DNA from: Bacteroidota bacterium
GTDB lineage: Bacteria; Bacteroidota; Bacteroidia; Cytophagales; Cyclobacteriaceae
Direction: 5' to 3'
NCBI GenBank assembly: GCA_018267195.1
Contig: JAFDYY010000015.1
Span: 1-57,676, forward strand
DNA: 57,676 bases
In this document: one piece after another, positions 8,625-18,053 of the stretch
How the letters are laid out: every line of letters begins with the position of its first letter
How positions within the stretch are numbered: position 1 is the first letter of the stretch
Notes under the pieces: model-generated
Seen by the model: the letters and a program-made list of their open reading frames with translations, nothing else
Told to the model about the DNA's origin: nothing
Database searches by the model: none
Position numbers and translations under genes: made by a program

Positions 8625-9856
8625 GCCAGCGATTACACTTGTTTCAGGGCTACGGCATCGAACTTGAATATATGGTGGTGGATCAAACCACATTAGCGAT
8701 AAAACCCATCGTTGATGAACTTCTGAAACAGGAACTGGGCACCATCGGCAGCGATTTTGAAAACGGCATGGTAACGTGGAGCAACGAATTAGTGCTGCAC
8801 GTAATAGAGTTGAAATCCACCCGGCCCGAACTTAACCTGAATGTATTAGAGAATGAGTTTGCCGATAACATCAAACACATAAATACCCGGTTAGAAAAAT
8901 GGAACGCCATGCTTATGCCTACGGCTGCTCATCCCATGATGAACCCCCTGGCCGAAACCAAACTCTGGCCGCACGATAACAACGAAATTTATTTTTTGTA
9001 TGATCAAATTTTTGGTTGCCAGGGGCACGGCTGGAGCAACCTGCAAAGCACCCACCTAAACCTTCCGTTTTACGATGACGAAGAATTTGCCAAACTGCAT
9101 GCGGCCGTACGGATTATTTTACCCATTCTGCCCGCCCTATGCGCCAGCTCTCCTATCCTCGATGGAAAATTAACTGCTCTATTGGATACCCGCCTCGCTT
9201 TTTACAAAACCAATCAATCTAAAATTCCGTCCATCACCGGGCGGGTTATTCCCGAAGCCGTGTTCTCTAAGCGCACCTACATCAATACTATTTACGAGAA
9301 AATTAAATCGGACCTACAGCCCTACAACACATCGGGAATATTAGATCCGGTATGGGTAAATTCGCGCGGAGCTATTCCTCGTTTCGATCGCGGCTCCATC
9401 GAAATCCGGATTATGGATGTGCAGGAGTGCCCCTCTGCAGACCTGGCCATTGTGGCTCTCGTTACCGAACTCCTCAAAGCTCTCGTCTCAGAAAAATTTA
9501 TTAGTATAGAAGAGCAGGTGAAAATAAAAACCGATACGTTGGTAACTATTTTTGATCAGTGCATTGAACAAGGCATGCAAACTGAAATTACCAACGAAGA
9601 CTATTTAAAAATCTTTGGCGAATCCGGTTCGCTTACGGCTCAGGCATTGTGGAGAAAATTAACTGAGCGCCTGACCGGCATCTCTCCTTCCTTGGAACCG
9701 TGGAAGAAATCAATTTTGGATACCCTTATCGCTGAAGGCAATCTGGCCGAGCGCATCCGGTATGCCTTAGGTGCCGATCCGTCTGAAGAAACCATTAAAA
9801 AAATATACCGGCAGTTGTGTGGCTGTTTGGCTCAAAATAAAATGTTTCTGACCTAA
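8621..9856 (+). CDS. GCS2-family carboxylate-amine ligase (YbdK-like)
   Basis: A 411-aa member of the glutamate-cysteine ligase type 2 superfamily. GYGIELEYMVVD near residue 10 is the conserved glutamate motif; VIELKSTRPEL and RFDRGSIEIRIMDVQECPSADLAIVA are other family blocks. True gamma-glutamylcysteine synthesis is possible, but clustering with an RLAN/RimK-like ligase and a C39-like peptidase fits the group proposed to make short peptides or amide-linked metabolites. The start codon overlaps the stop of the preceding gene. The gene ends 6 bases before the HhH gene. Confidence 0.88.
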   Translation: MSQRLHLFQGYGIELEYMVVDQTTLAIKPIVDELLKQELGTIGSDFENGMVTWSNELVLHVIELKSTRPELNLNVLENEFADNIKHINTRLEKWNAMLMPTAAHPMMNPLAETKLWPHDNNEIYFLYDQIFGCQGHGWSNLQSTHLNLPFYDDEEFAKLHAAVRIILPILPALCASSPILDGKLTALLDTRLAFYKTNQSKIPSITGRVIPEAVFSKRTYINTIYEKIKSDLQPYNTSGILDPVWVNSRGAIPRFDRGSIEIRIMDVQECPSADLAIVALVTELLKALVSEKFISIEEQVKIKTDTLVTIFDQCIEQGMQTEITNEDYLKIFGESGSLTAQALWRKLTERLTGISPSLEPWKKSILDTLIAEGNLAERIRYALGADPSEETIKKIYRQLCGCLAQNKMFLT

Positions 9857-9862
9857 GAAAGA

Positions 9863-10771
9863 ATGAACCGGCTGAAAGCATGGATTAGAAATTTCTTCGG
9901 CTTTTCGCGAACCGAAATCAATGCCTTCCTCATCTTGTTGCCGCTCATGTTCCTTCTTATTTTTTCCGAACCGGTGTACCGGTATTGGTTTGTTCGGCAA
10001 CCACAAGATTTTTCAACCGAAGCCAGCGAACTTGATAGCCTGATAGCCACCTTTCATTGGCCCCCAAAAGACAGTCTGGCTATGGAAAACTTACCACGTC
10101 AAAAAATGATTCGATTTAATCCAAACCAGGTCACAAAAAATGAATTGATCCAACTTGGATTTAACAACTTAACGGCCAACCGTCTGATCAACTACCGTAG
10201 CCAAGGTGGAAAGTTTTACCAACGAACCGATTTACTGAAAATCTATGGTATGGATACTCTACTGTATCGAAAAATATATTCATACATTGATCTGCCTGAT
10301 CAAACTCCGGCAAAGCCCGACTCCAGGCGGGCTACTCAAGAAAATGTTGTTCCTAAAAAATTTAATTTAAATCAGGCCGACACTACGCAACTTATCACTG
10401 TTTATGGCATCGGATCAAAACTCTCCAAACGCATCATCAGCTACCGGGAAAAACTGGGCGGGTTTATTTCAGCCGGCCAACTACACGAAGTGTACGGGCT
10501 GGATTCGGCCGTAATTCAAGAACTGAAAAGAAAAATATATATCGAAGATTTATTCGTACCTCATCAATTAGACATTAATCAGGCTTCCGAAAAAGAATTA
10601 GGGCAGCACCCGTATATCAAATACAAATTGGCCAAAGTAATTTATACGTACCGGTTTCAGCACGGGAAGTTTAAGTCGGTAGATGAACTGAAAAACATCT
10701 CTATTCTTGACGAGTCCACCTTTAAAAAAATTAAACCTTACCTCACGGTAAATTCAGATTTTGGCAACTGA
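9863..10771 (+). CDS. Membrane-anchored ComEA-like helix-hairpin-helix protein
   Basis: A 302-aa protein with one membrane helix near residues 18-36 and then three ComEA-type helix-hairpin-helix modules. These begin at FNPNQVTKNELIQLGF (about 75), FNLNQADTTQLITVYGIG (about 168) and LDINQASEKELGQH (about 243). Each module shows the family pattern of Asn-x-Ala/Val, a Gly-hairpin, and a RxxxGxF-type second half. HhH pairs bind duplex DNA without sequence specificity; ComEA proteins bind incoming DNA in competence. Here the anchor would place the modules outside the cytoplasmic membrane. The gene overlaps the following helicase by 11 bases. Confidence 0.87.
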   Translation: MNRLKAWIRNFFGFSRTEINAFLILLPLMFLLIFSEPVYRYWFVRQPQDFSTEASELDSLIATFHWPPKDSLAMENLPRQKMIRFNPNQVTKNELIQLGFNNLTANRLINYRSQGGKFYQRTDLLKIYGMDTLLYRKIYSYIDLPDQTPAKPDSRRATQENVVPKKFNLNQADTTQLITVYGIGSKLSKRIISYREKLGGFISAGQLHEVYGLDSAVIQELKRKIYIEDLFVPHQLDINQASEKELGQHPYIKYKLAKVIYTYRFQHGKFKSVDELKNISILDESTFKKIKPYLTVNSDFGN

Positions 10772-13700
10772 TCAGACCAAAAAATTATTAACCACTTTTC
10801 TGCGAAGGCTCAGCAACCTCAGTAGCAGGAACCGGTCGTTGCTTTTACTGAAGCCCTCCGAGGCATTTGTTGATTTGCATCATTTCAGTTTCCTCAATGG
10901 TTTAAAATCTTTTCACCTTATCGAGTCGCTACTCAATGAAAAAGACAGCGTATTGTGCCCGGTGGCCGATTCGCGGATGGAGGCTTCCAACCTGGGCAGC
11001 CGGATGCTAAAAAAACTACAACGGCACGATCGGTTTTATTTTGACGAACGTGGCGTTCGCGATTTACACGTAGGCTGGCCCATGGTGCACGGAAAATTTT
11101 TTGATAACACTTGCGTGCGATGTCCGTTGTTGTTTTTTCCCGTATCCTTAGAAATAAAAAATGATAAATGGAGGTTGGCCTTCCGCCCGGAAAGCGAAAT
11201 TACATTTAACAAATCGTTTCTGTTGGCTTATTCATTCTACAACCAAAGGCCGGCAGACGAAGGGTTGCTCAACCAATCGTTTGATGAGATAGACCGGGAG
11301 GCCACTTCTTTTATTACCTCTCTTTACCGGTTGCTCGATAGCAGTTTAGTCGAATTAAATTTTAATACTGATTTGTTCAGTCCATTGCTTACATCTTTTG
11401 CACCCTTTACAAAAAAAGAATTTGATGAAACCCATCGCACGGGCGAACTGAAATTATTTCCGGAAGCCGTACTGGGGTTATTTCCTCAGGCTGGCTCTAC
11501 GCTGGTGCCCGATTATCACCATCTCATTAAGGAAGATACGTTTGCCGATCTCGAAGCATTTTTTTCGCGTCACCAACCTGCACGTCCTCCCTCCGACCGT
11601 TTTATTTCTACGGTGCGTGAAGAAAAAATGTATTCTATTTTCCCGGCCGATATCTGGCAAGAAAATGCACTGAAAGCATCAAAGATCGGCCATTCGCTGG
11701 TTGTGCAAGGCCCGCCCGGCACCGGCAAATCGCAACTCATTGCCAACCTCATCAGCGATGGTATTGCCAACGGCAAACGTATATTGCTGGTATGCCAAAA
11801 GAAAGTTGCGCTGGAGGTAGTTTACAACCGATTGAAAGAAAAAAATCTGGAAAAATTTCTGGCAATGGTACATGATTTTAAGAACGACCGGGCGGGTCTG
11901 TTTAAAAAAATAGCCGAACAGATTAACCGAACAGACGAATACAAGGCAAGCAGTATTACCCTCGATGCGATTCAGCTCGACCGGAAGTTTCTTCAGGTAA
12001 GCAAGCGCATAGATCAGATTACCGAAGAGCTTGAGCACTTTCGCAGTGTGTTGTTTAACGAAAGTGAATGTGGCCGTAGCATTAAAGAACTGTACCTGCA
12101 ATCTTCACCGGCTCATGCTACCATCTCCTTAACGCACGAATATTTTCATTTTAACTACCACCATCTCGAGGTGTTTCAGCAAAAACTGAAGCAATATATT
12201 TTTTATGCCGGGCTATTTGATCGCAGCGATTATATACTGAAAAACAGAGTTTCCTTTGCCGGTTTTACCATGGGCGATTTGCCCCGGCTACACCAATCTA
12301 TAGACGAAGTATTTGCTACGATAGAAGAAACAAAAAATAATCTGGCAAAAATACTGGGGATTACACCCGACTGGGAGCTGCTTCACCGGCTGTACCTTAC
12401 CACCGATGCCCTAAAAGAATTGGCCCATCTCATTCAAGATGAATTCGTTTTTTTATACACCAAAAAAATGCTGCCATTCAAAAGTGCTGAAACCAACTCG
12501 CTGGGGTTGTTAAACCTGGAGCGGATGATGAATGATTGTTTCCGGCACGAAGGGGTGGAAACATCCGTGGCCTCATCTATGTTGGGGCATTTTCAAAAAG
12601 CCTTGCACCGGGCCATGAAAGCGCGGAAAGGAGTCTGGGGTTGGCTGCGATGGCAATTATTTTCCAAAGATAAAGTACTCATTACACGAGCCCTGGTTTC
12701 TAACGGACTAACCAACAGCAAAGAAGATTTTATAATGCTGGAAAAAAAATTAGACCAACGGCTAAACCTGGAACACAATCTGTCGAAGTTGAGAGCCAAG
12801 GGCTGGCTGGTCAATATTCCGGTTTCATTTCAAAAACAAGATTTTGAAAATTGGTTTCGCGATCAGCAAAAGGCCATCCGGGCGAAACAAGTTTTCAATT
12901 CAATCCGGGGATTAAAAAACATCATTAACCCGGTTCACTTGTCACACGCTGAATGCCTCTGGCGCTTGCAAAACCTGATTAATACGCTCTTTTTTTTAGA
13001 ATCAAAACTGAAATTATGGACAACTTACTTATCGGCCAAACAAATAGAGTTACTGGCTACCGATAAAAATTCGACCGCAGCCTTTCAGTCTGCCCTGCAA
13101 TCTGACTTTGACTCGCTCTACGAGTTTGACAAACTACTCCTGACGTTTTCGGATACCGAACAGGCAACTTTAAAAAAGCTAAAAGAAAAAACATCTGATC
13201 GGCACGAGTGGCCGGCTCTATTTTTAAACAGTCTGGCACTGAGTTGGATCAACCACATCGAAGCAAAGTATCCGGAGTTGCGAATGGTCTCATCCGGAAA
13301 AATACAACGGTTAGAAAACGAACTCCAAGATGAAATTATAACCAAGCAGGCACTGAGTGCTGAAATTTTATTGCTGCGTGCCCGCGAGCGCATCACTTCC
13401 GACCTCACCTTTAACCGACTAAACAACCGCGTTACCTACCGCGATTTACTACACCAAACCACTAAGAAGAAAAAGAGCTGGCCCATACGAAAAATCGTTA
13501 CGGAGTTTAAAGAAGAAGTATTTAATCTCCTGCCCTGCTGGATGGCCTCTCCCGAAACCGTGAGTACCATTTTCCCGATGGATGAAATTTTTGATCTCGT
13601 TATTTTTGATGAAGCCTCTCAATGTTTTGCCGAGCGGGGTATCCCGGCATTGTATCGTGGCAAACAAACCATTATTGCGGGCGACAACCGGCAATTGCGG

Positions 13701-14738
13701 CCAGGCGATTTTTATCAAGCCCGGTGGCAGGAGGATGAATGGGAAGAACCCGATGCCGAAGTAGAATCGCTTCTGGAATTGGGCGAGCGGTATCTCTTTT
13801 CGCTCCGGCTAAATGGCCACTACCGAAGCCAGTCGGCAGAATTAATTAATTTTTCAAATCACTATTTTTATGATAACCAATTGGTAATGCTGCCCGACTT
13901 CCATCAGGTAAACAAACGCGAGCCGGCAATAGACTACTTAAAGGTGGGTGGTATTTGGGAAGACCAGACCAATGTGGTGGAGGCGCTAACTATAGCCAAT
14001 TTGGTTTTAACAATCCTGAAAAACCAACCCGGAAAAGAAATTGGCATCATTACATTCAATGCGCCCCAACAGGCCTTGATTTTGGATGTGCTTGAAGAAA
14101 AACAGAACGAATCTGCCTGCCGTATTCCGGAGAATATTTTTGTAAAAAATATAGAAAATGTGCAGGGCGATGAACGCGATGTAATTATTTTTTCAGTAGG
14201 GTATGCGCCCGACAAAGAGGGGAAATTACGGGTGCAGTTTGGCAGCCTGAATCAATCAGGCGGAGAAAACCGGCTCAATGTGGCCATCAGCCGGGCGCGC
14301 GAAAAAATAATAGTTGTAACCAGTATATGGCCTGAAGAACTAGACGTGGCCCACACCCTTAACCAAGGACCCAAATTATTGAAAAGCTATTTACAATATG
14401 CACAGGAAATTTCTGCAAAAAATATTCAGCCACTGATTCCTGCCAAACCGATAGCCGGATTTTCGCAGCAATTAAAAAATAAAATACTGGCTTCGCCTAT
14501 GGGAAAAGAATGGGTTGAAAATAAATTTCCATGGCAAGACCTCACCTGCTACCACGATGGGCGCGTTCAGCAGGCATTATTTACCGATGACCAACTATAC
14601 TTTGAAAGTTTATCGTCTAAAGCTGACCATGCCCTTACCCCCTTGTTGCTAAAAATAAAAAACTGGCCTTACCAAAGAGTGTATAGCCGGAATTATTGGG
14701 CGAATCCAAAAAAATTTTGGAATGATCTGAATAGCTAA
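10761..14738 (+). CDS. Large superfamily 1 (Upf1/DNA2-like) helicase, DUF4011-helicase type
   Basis: A 1325-aa protein starting at TTG 10761 inside the HhH gene; a stop codon 12 bases upstream leaves few alternatives. Walker A QGPPGTGKSQ is at about residue 316, Walker B FDEASQC at about 949, motif IV/V HYRSQS at about 1020, QGDERD at about 1135 and NVAISRAREK at about 1173. Some 600 residues of mostly helical sequence separate Walker A and B, as in DUF4011-type helicases. The last 90 residues, ending YQRVYSRNYWANPKKFWNDL, resemble the tail of the Vsr-like nuclease domain fused to relatives, but I cannot identify catalytic residues. Likely DNA or RNA unwinding in repair or defence. Confidence 0.87.
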   Translation: MATDQTKKLLTTFLRRLSNLSSRNRSLLLLKPSEAFVDLHHFSFLNGLKSFHLIESLLNEKDSVLCPVADSRMEASNLGSRMLKKLQRHDRFYFDERGVRDLHVGWPMVHGKFFDNTCVRCPLLFFPVSLEIKNDKWRLAFRPESEITFNKSFLLAYSFYNQRPADEGLLNQSFDEIDREATSFITSLYRLLDSSLVELNFNTDLFSPLLTSFAPFTKKEFDETHRTGELKLFPEAVLGLFPQAGSTLVPDYHHLIKEDTFADLEAFFSRHQPARPPSDRFISTVREEKMYSIFPADIWQENALKASKIGHSLVVQGPPGTGKSQLIANLISDGIANGKRILLVCQKKVALEVVYNRLKEKNLEKFLAMVHDFKNDRAGLFKKIAEQINRTDEYKASSITLDAIQLDRKFLQVSKRIDQITEELEHFRSVLFNESECGRSIKELYLQSSPAHATISLTHEYFHFNYHHLEVFQQKLKQYIFYAGLFDRSDYILKNRVSFAGFTMGDLPRLHQSIDEVFATIEETKNNLAKILGITPDWELLHRLYLTTDALKELAHLIQDEFVFLYTKKMLPFKSAETNSLGLLNLERMMNDCFRHEGVETSVASSMLGHFQKALHRAMKARKGVWGWLRWQLFSKDKVLITRALVSNGLTNSKEDFIMLEKKLDQRLNLEHNLSKLRAKGWLVNIPVSFQKQDFENWFRDQQKAIRAKQVFNSIRGLKNIINPVHLSHAECLWRLQNLINTLFFLESKLKLWTTYLSAKQIELLATDKNSTAAFQSALQSDFDSLYEFDKLLLTFSDTEQATLKKLKEKTSDRHEWPALFLNSLALSWINHIEAKYPELRMVSSGKIQRLENELQDEIITKQALSAEILLLRARERITSDLTFNRLNNRVTYRDLLHQTTKKKKSWPIRKIVTEFKEEVFNLLPCWMASPETVSTIFPMDEIFDLVIFDEASQCFAERGIPALYRGKQTIIAGDNRQLRPGDFYQARWQEDEWEEPDAEVESLLELGERYLFSLRLNGHYRSQSAELINFSNHYFYDNQLVMLPDFHQVNKREPAIDYLKVGGIWEDQTNVVEALTIANLVLTILKNQPGKEIGIITFNAPQQALILDVLEEKQNESACRIPENIFVKNIENVQGDERDVIIFSVGYAPDKEGKLRVQFGSLNQSGGENRLNVAISRAREKIIVVTSIWPEELDVAHTLNQGPKLLKSYLQYAQEISAKNIQPLIPAKPIAGFSQQLKNKILASPMGKEWVENKFPWQDLTCYHDGRVQQALFTDDQLYFESLSSKADHALTPLLLKIKNWPYQRVYSRNYWANPKKFWNDLNS

Positions 14739-14746
14739 ACCATGTG

Positions 14747-14944
14747 CTACCGTTCTTTTTTGTGCCAAATTAAAAATGTATTGGTTAACAAAAGTAATGC
14801 TAACGTAATGTAAGATACTTTTTCAGGAAGGGTTCCTTGAAACCCTTCGTTTATCCCGTTATACGTTCCCCACAAAATAAAGAGAATATTACCTGCCACT
14901 GCGCCCCCGGAAAGTAACCTGATTATAGAAGACCTAATTTTCAT
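14747..14944 (-). CDS. Small two-TM membrane protein, unknown function
   Basis: A 65-aa basic protein with two predicted membrane helices (about residues 8-25 and 44-60) separated by a short loop NGINEGFQGTLPEKVS. The compact layout, clean start and codon use support a real gene, but I do not recognise a family. It is convergent with the helicase gene (8 bases between stops) and could be the last gene of the leftward pxpA-NRAMP transcript, 64 bases downstream of the NRAMP stop. Confidence 0.55.
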   Translation of the reverse strand: MKIRSSIIRLLSGGAVAGNILFILWGTYNGINEGFQGTLPEKVSYITLALLLLTNTFLIWHKKER

Positions 14945-15008
14945 CTATTGCCCGTAATTAATTGAACTTAGAATTTATTTTTTTATGATATTAATTTCTC
15001 CTTCGGTT

Positions 15009-16178
15009 TTAGAAAGACAAACCACGCACCGCCATATACCCCATAACAATAACCACGATCGCCCCCATCACGATAAGCCAGCGCGGGTGTTTATAGCCGC
15101 CCAGCAATTCGTTTCGGAAAGAAGCCAGCAAAATAATGGCCAACGAAAAGGGCAAAATTAATCCATTGATGGCTCCGGCCGCAATCAGTAATTTTACCGG
15201 CTCACCTACAATTAAAAAAATAACTGTTGAGAAAAGGATAAAGCCGATAATTATCTGGCGGAAGTATTTTTCTGTTATCTGATGATAATGCCGGATAAAA
15301 GAAACTGAGGTAAATGCAGAACCAACTACTGAAGTAATGGCTGCGCTCCACAGCACTAAACCAAAAATGTGGTAGCCCACTCTACCGGCTGCACTTTCAA
15401 AAACCACTGCGGCCGGGTTTTGGCGGCCCAGCGAAACGCCTTGCCACACAATCCCTAACGCTGCGATAAACAAAACGGTACGCATAAGGGATGCAATGAG
15501 GATGGCTGAAACCGAACTTTTAGAAATCCGGTTTATATTTTCTTTTCCTGAAATTCCCGCCTCCAGCAACCGATGAGCCCCGGCAAAACTAATATACCCA
15601 CCCACCGTGCCCCCCACAATTGTTAAAATTACCAGTTCATCTATTCGATCAGGAAAAAAAGATTTGACAACAGCCTCTGCCATGGGCGGATGCGATTCAA
15701 AAGCTACCCATAAAGTAAGCCCGATCATTACAAAGCCCAGTACTTTAGTAAAAATATCCAGAGCCTTGCCAACTTCTTTAACCGAAAAAATAATGGCAGC
15801 AATACCCGCACTAAAGATGGCTCCGGTTGCTACGGTGCAGCCTGTTAGTACCTGCAACCCCAAGCCGGCACCGGCAATATTGCCGATATTAAATGCCAAC
15901 CCTCCTAAAAAAATCAGACCCGACAAAATATAGCCCGCCCCGGGAAAAATCCGGTTAGCCAGGTCTTGAGCATACAGTTTACTGGCGCCAACGAGCCGCC
16001 AGATATTTAGTTGTGCGCCTATGTCGAGCAGAACAGAAATTAAAATCACAAAACCGAAACTGCCTTTAAGCCGTTCGGTAAAAGCAGTAGTCTGAGTAAT
16101 AAATCCGGGGCCGATAGCCGAAGTGGCCATCAGGAAAGCAGCCCCAACCAAAGGCCCTGATAGAAATTTTTTTTTCAT
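15009..16178 (-). CDS. NRAMP-family divalent metal ion transporter
   Basis: A 389-aa membrane protein of the NRAMP fold. The first helix region has SAIGPGFITQTT, close to the conserved DPGN-type metal-binding loop but with Gly-Pro-Gly-Phe, so metal selectivity may differ from MntH. A later TVGGYISFAGAHRLLEAG segment is typical of the group found beside oxoprolinase genes (Bacillus subtilis ycsG). It lies 25 bases after pxpA in the same direction, suggesting a shared transcript. Its role with oxoprolinase is unknown; transport of an organic substrate or a cofactor metal are both possible. Confidence 0.85.
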   Translation of the reverse strand: MKKKFLSGPLVGAAFLMATSAIGPGFITQTTAFTERLKGSFGFVILISVLLDIGAQLNIWRLVGASKLYAQDLANRIFPGAGYILSGLIFLGGLAFNIGNIAGAGLGLQVLTGCTVATGAIFSAGIAAIIFSVKEVGKALDIFTKVLGFVMIGLTLWVAFESHPPMAEAVVKSFFPDRIDELVILTIVGGTVGGYISFAGAHRLLEAGISGKENINRISKSSVSAILIASLMRTVLFIAALGIVWQGVSLGRQNPAAVVFESAAGRVGYHIFGLVLWSAAITSVVGSAFTSVSFIRHYHQITEKYFRQIIIGFILFSTVIFLIVGEPVKLLIAAGAINGLILPFSLAIILLASFRNELLGGYKHPRWLIVMGAIVVIVMGYMAVRGLSF

Positions 16179-16203
16179 CGTGGTGGGTCTAATTTTTTAC
16201 GGT

Positions 16204-16962
16204 TCAGGTTAAAGTTTGGATTTGCACTCCTTCGTTCATCAGTCCGTTATGAATAAGTTGGGCCAGCACCAGCGCTTGTGGGCCGTCTCCATGCAGACAA
16301 ATAGTATCGGCTGGCAAAGAAATAGAATGGCCATTCGCAGCACAAACTTTATTTTTGGTAACCAGATCAATAACCTGCTGTAATACTTGCGGGGGGTCGT
16401 TAAGGAGTGCGTTGGGTTGTGTGCGGGGCGTAAGTGAGCCATCGGGTTGATAGGTCCGGTCGGCAAATACTTCATGAGCTGTTTTTAAATTTAGCTTTTG
16501 CGCCTCGGCAATCATTACACTTTGAGCTAAGCCATACAAAATTAATTGGCTATTAAATTCTTTGATGGCCTTGGCAATAGCCTGAGCAAGCCCGGCATCT
16601 TTAGCCGCCATATTGTAGAGCGCTCCGTGCGGTTTTACATGATGAAGTTGAGCCCCTAATGGTTGGGCTATTTGGTTAATCCGATAAAGTTGGTCCATGA
16701 CCAATTGTGTTACTTCGCTGGACGGGAGAAACATGTTGGTGCGTCCAAAATTTTTCCTGTCAAGAAAAGAAGGGTGCGCTCCAACCGCCACTCCTTGTTG
16801 CAGGCAAAGATCGATCACATACTTCATCTCATCTTCATCCCCCGCATGATAACCACAGGCAATATTGGCCGAACTGATCCAGGGCATCAGAGCCCGGTCG
16901 TTTCCGGTTCCTTCACCCAGATCGCAGTTAATATCTACCCTACGTGTATTTTGAATTGGCAT
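16204..16962 (-). CDS. pxpA: 5-oxoprolinase subunit A (LamB/YcsF family)
   Basis: A 252-aa subunit of the ATP-dependent PxpABC 5-oxoprolinase, which opens 5-oxoproline to glutamate. The signature DINCDLGEGTGND at residues 9-21 is followed by ANIACGYHAGDEDEM, VGAHPSFLDRKNFGR and HHVKPHGALYNMA, all classic LamB/YcsF blocks. In most genomes pxpA lies next to pxpB and pxpC. Here those two are 2.2 kb upstream on the same strand, with two opposite-strand genes in between. The 42 bases before its start still encode a fragment of a pxpC C-terminus. Confidence 0.95.
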   Translation of the reverse strand: MPIQNTRRVDINCDLGEGTGNDRALMPWISSANIACGYHAGDEDEMKYVIDLCLQQGVAVGAHPSFLDRKNFGRTNMFLPSSEVTQLVMDQLYRINQIAQPLGAQLHHVKPHGALYNMAAKDAGLAQAIAKAIKEFNSQLILYGLAQSVMIAEAQKLNLKTAHEVFADRTYQPDGSLTPRTQPNALLNDPPQVLQQVIDLVTKNKVCAANGHSISLPADTICLHGDGPQALVLAQLIHNGLMNEGVQIQTLT

Positions 16963-16965
16963 GAA

Positions 16966-17007
16966 TTAATAAGTCTGAAGGTGGCAACTTTGTTTCAATT
17001 CGGCAAG
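16966..17007 (-). pseudogene. Remnant of a pxpC C-terminal end upstream of pxpA
   Basis: On the minus strand these bases read LAELKQSCHLQTY and a TAA stop, one codon before the pxpA ATG. The intact pxpC 2.2 kb away ends LAELKQSCRLQLNLMR. The shared reading frame and peptide show that this is the tail of an earlier pxpC that once lay directly against pxpA. Confidence 0.75.
16980..17007. repeat. 28-bp direct repeat, copy A
   Basis: Matches 19233-19260 at 26 of 28 positions in the same orientation. The two copies bracket the DUF2157-like gene pair. Similarity falls off sharply on both sides. Confidence 0.8.
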
Positions 17008-17015
17008 TTTGAAAG

Positions 17016-17034
17016 TGAAGGAGTTGCTCCTTCA
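17016..17034. repeat. Perfect 8-bp hairpin
   Basis: TGAAGGAG-TTG-CTCCTTCA is a perfect inverted repeat with a 3-base loop, just beyond repeat copy A and upstream of the DUF2157-like pair. It has no U-tract after it on the plus strand and only a weak one on the minus strand. It may be a leftover terminator from the insertion or a small mobile hairpin. Confidence 0.6.
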
Positions 17035-17081
17035 AATAGAAGCAGAATGTATTCAGATTCGTATATTAGGAACCATTTAGA

Positions 17082-18053
17082 ATGTATTCTATGAAAACAG
17101 ATACCCTCCACGAACTTCGCACGAAAGGATTGCTGGATGCCTCCCAATTTGAAAAAATAGAGACCGTCTATTCCAAAAAAATATTTTCTGTTTTTTATGA
17201 ACTACGAACCATTCTTTATTTAGGGGTTCTTCTTTTTAGTTCCGGCATCGGCCTTCTTATTTATAAGAACATCGGGCAGATAGGGCATTATGTAAGTCTA
17301 TTTTTATTGTGCATGACCACCCTAGGTTGTTTTTATTATGTATTCAAAAAAAGATTAGTTTATTCCAACGAAACAGTAAAACAGCCCACCCCATATTATG
17401 ACTATGTGGTATTGCTGGGATGCCTTCTTTTTATCAGTGGGCTGGGTTATGCTCAGTTTCTTTTTGGCTTTTTAAATGAATCTATTCAGGAAATAACGCT
17501 CATTACTTCGGTGTTTTTCTTTTTTATGGCCTATCGGTTTGATCATGCCGGAGTACTCTCGCTTGGCATCACGGCTTTGGCTTCTTTTTGGGGACTTCGT
17601 GTTTCTCCGCAGCAATGGAGCAGCAGCGAACTGATTTCGCACGCTAATTTAAAAGTAGCCGCTCTTATTTTTGGAATGACGGTTTCGCTTATCGCAGTAT
17701 TACTCGACAAAAAGAAAATAAAAACGCACTTTACTTTTACCTACCTAAACTTCACTTGTCTGATCTATTTTACCGGAGCCATGGCAGGCGTTTTTAGCTC
17801 ATCAGAAAATAACCTTTTCATACTAGCCACTTACCTGGGGTGTGCAGGAGCCGTATATTTAGCATTTTTAAAAAAATCTTTTTTATTTTTATTGTATGCC
17901 TTTGTAATGGGATACATCGTTACTACGTATTTCATAACAGATTTAATTTTGAGAAGCTCCGTAGTACTTTGGTTTTTCTATTTAATAGCTTCGTGTGTCA
18001 GTTTTGTCTGGTTTATCATTCGTTACAAAAACTTTTTTAAACGCCACGCATGA
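17082..18053 (+). CDS. DUF2157-like multi-TM membrane protein (first of pair)
   Basis: A 323-aa protein with a short soluble N-terminus (LRTKGLLDASQFEKIETVY) that resembles the DUF2157 opening, where a helical Gly-x-Ile/Leu segment precedes the membrane part. About nine or ten hydrophobic helices follow from residue 40 to the end. Two in-frame ATGs, 17082 and 17091, are both plausible starts. It overlaps the second membrane gene by 4 bases, so the two are co-translated. The pair sits against the direction of the surrounding oxoprolinase genes and appears to be an insertion. Function unknown. Confidence 0.75.
   Translation: MYSMKTDTLHELRTKGLLDASQFEKIETVYSKKIFSVFYELRTILYLGVLLFSSGIGLLIYKNIGQIGHYVSLFLLCMTTLGCFYYVFKKRLVYSNETVKQPTPYYDYVVLLGCLLFISGLGYAQFLFGFLNESIQEITLITSVFFFFMAYRFDHAGVLSLGITALASFWGLRVSPQQWSSSELISHANLKVAALIFGMTVSLIAVLLDKKKIKTHFTFTYLNFTCLIYFTGAMAGVFSSSENNLFILATYLGCAGAVYLAFLKKSFLFLLYAFVMGYIVTTYFITDLILRSSVVLWFFYLIASCVSFVWFIIRYKNFFKRHA

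Noticed and set aside
10761..14738. Complete anti-phage defence island around the helicase
   Set aside because: No methylase, restriction subunit, toxin or phage-related gene is adjacent; only the helicase itself has defence relatives.
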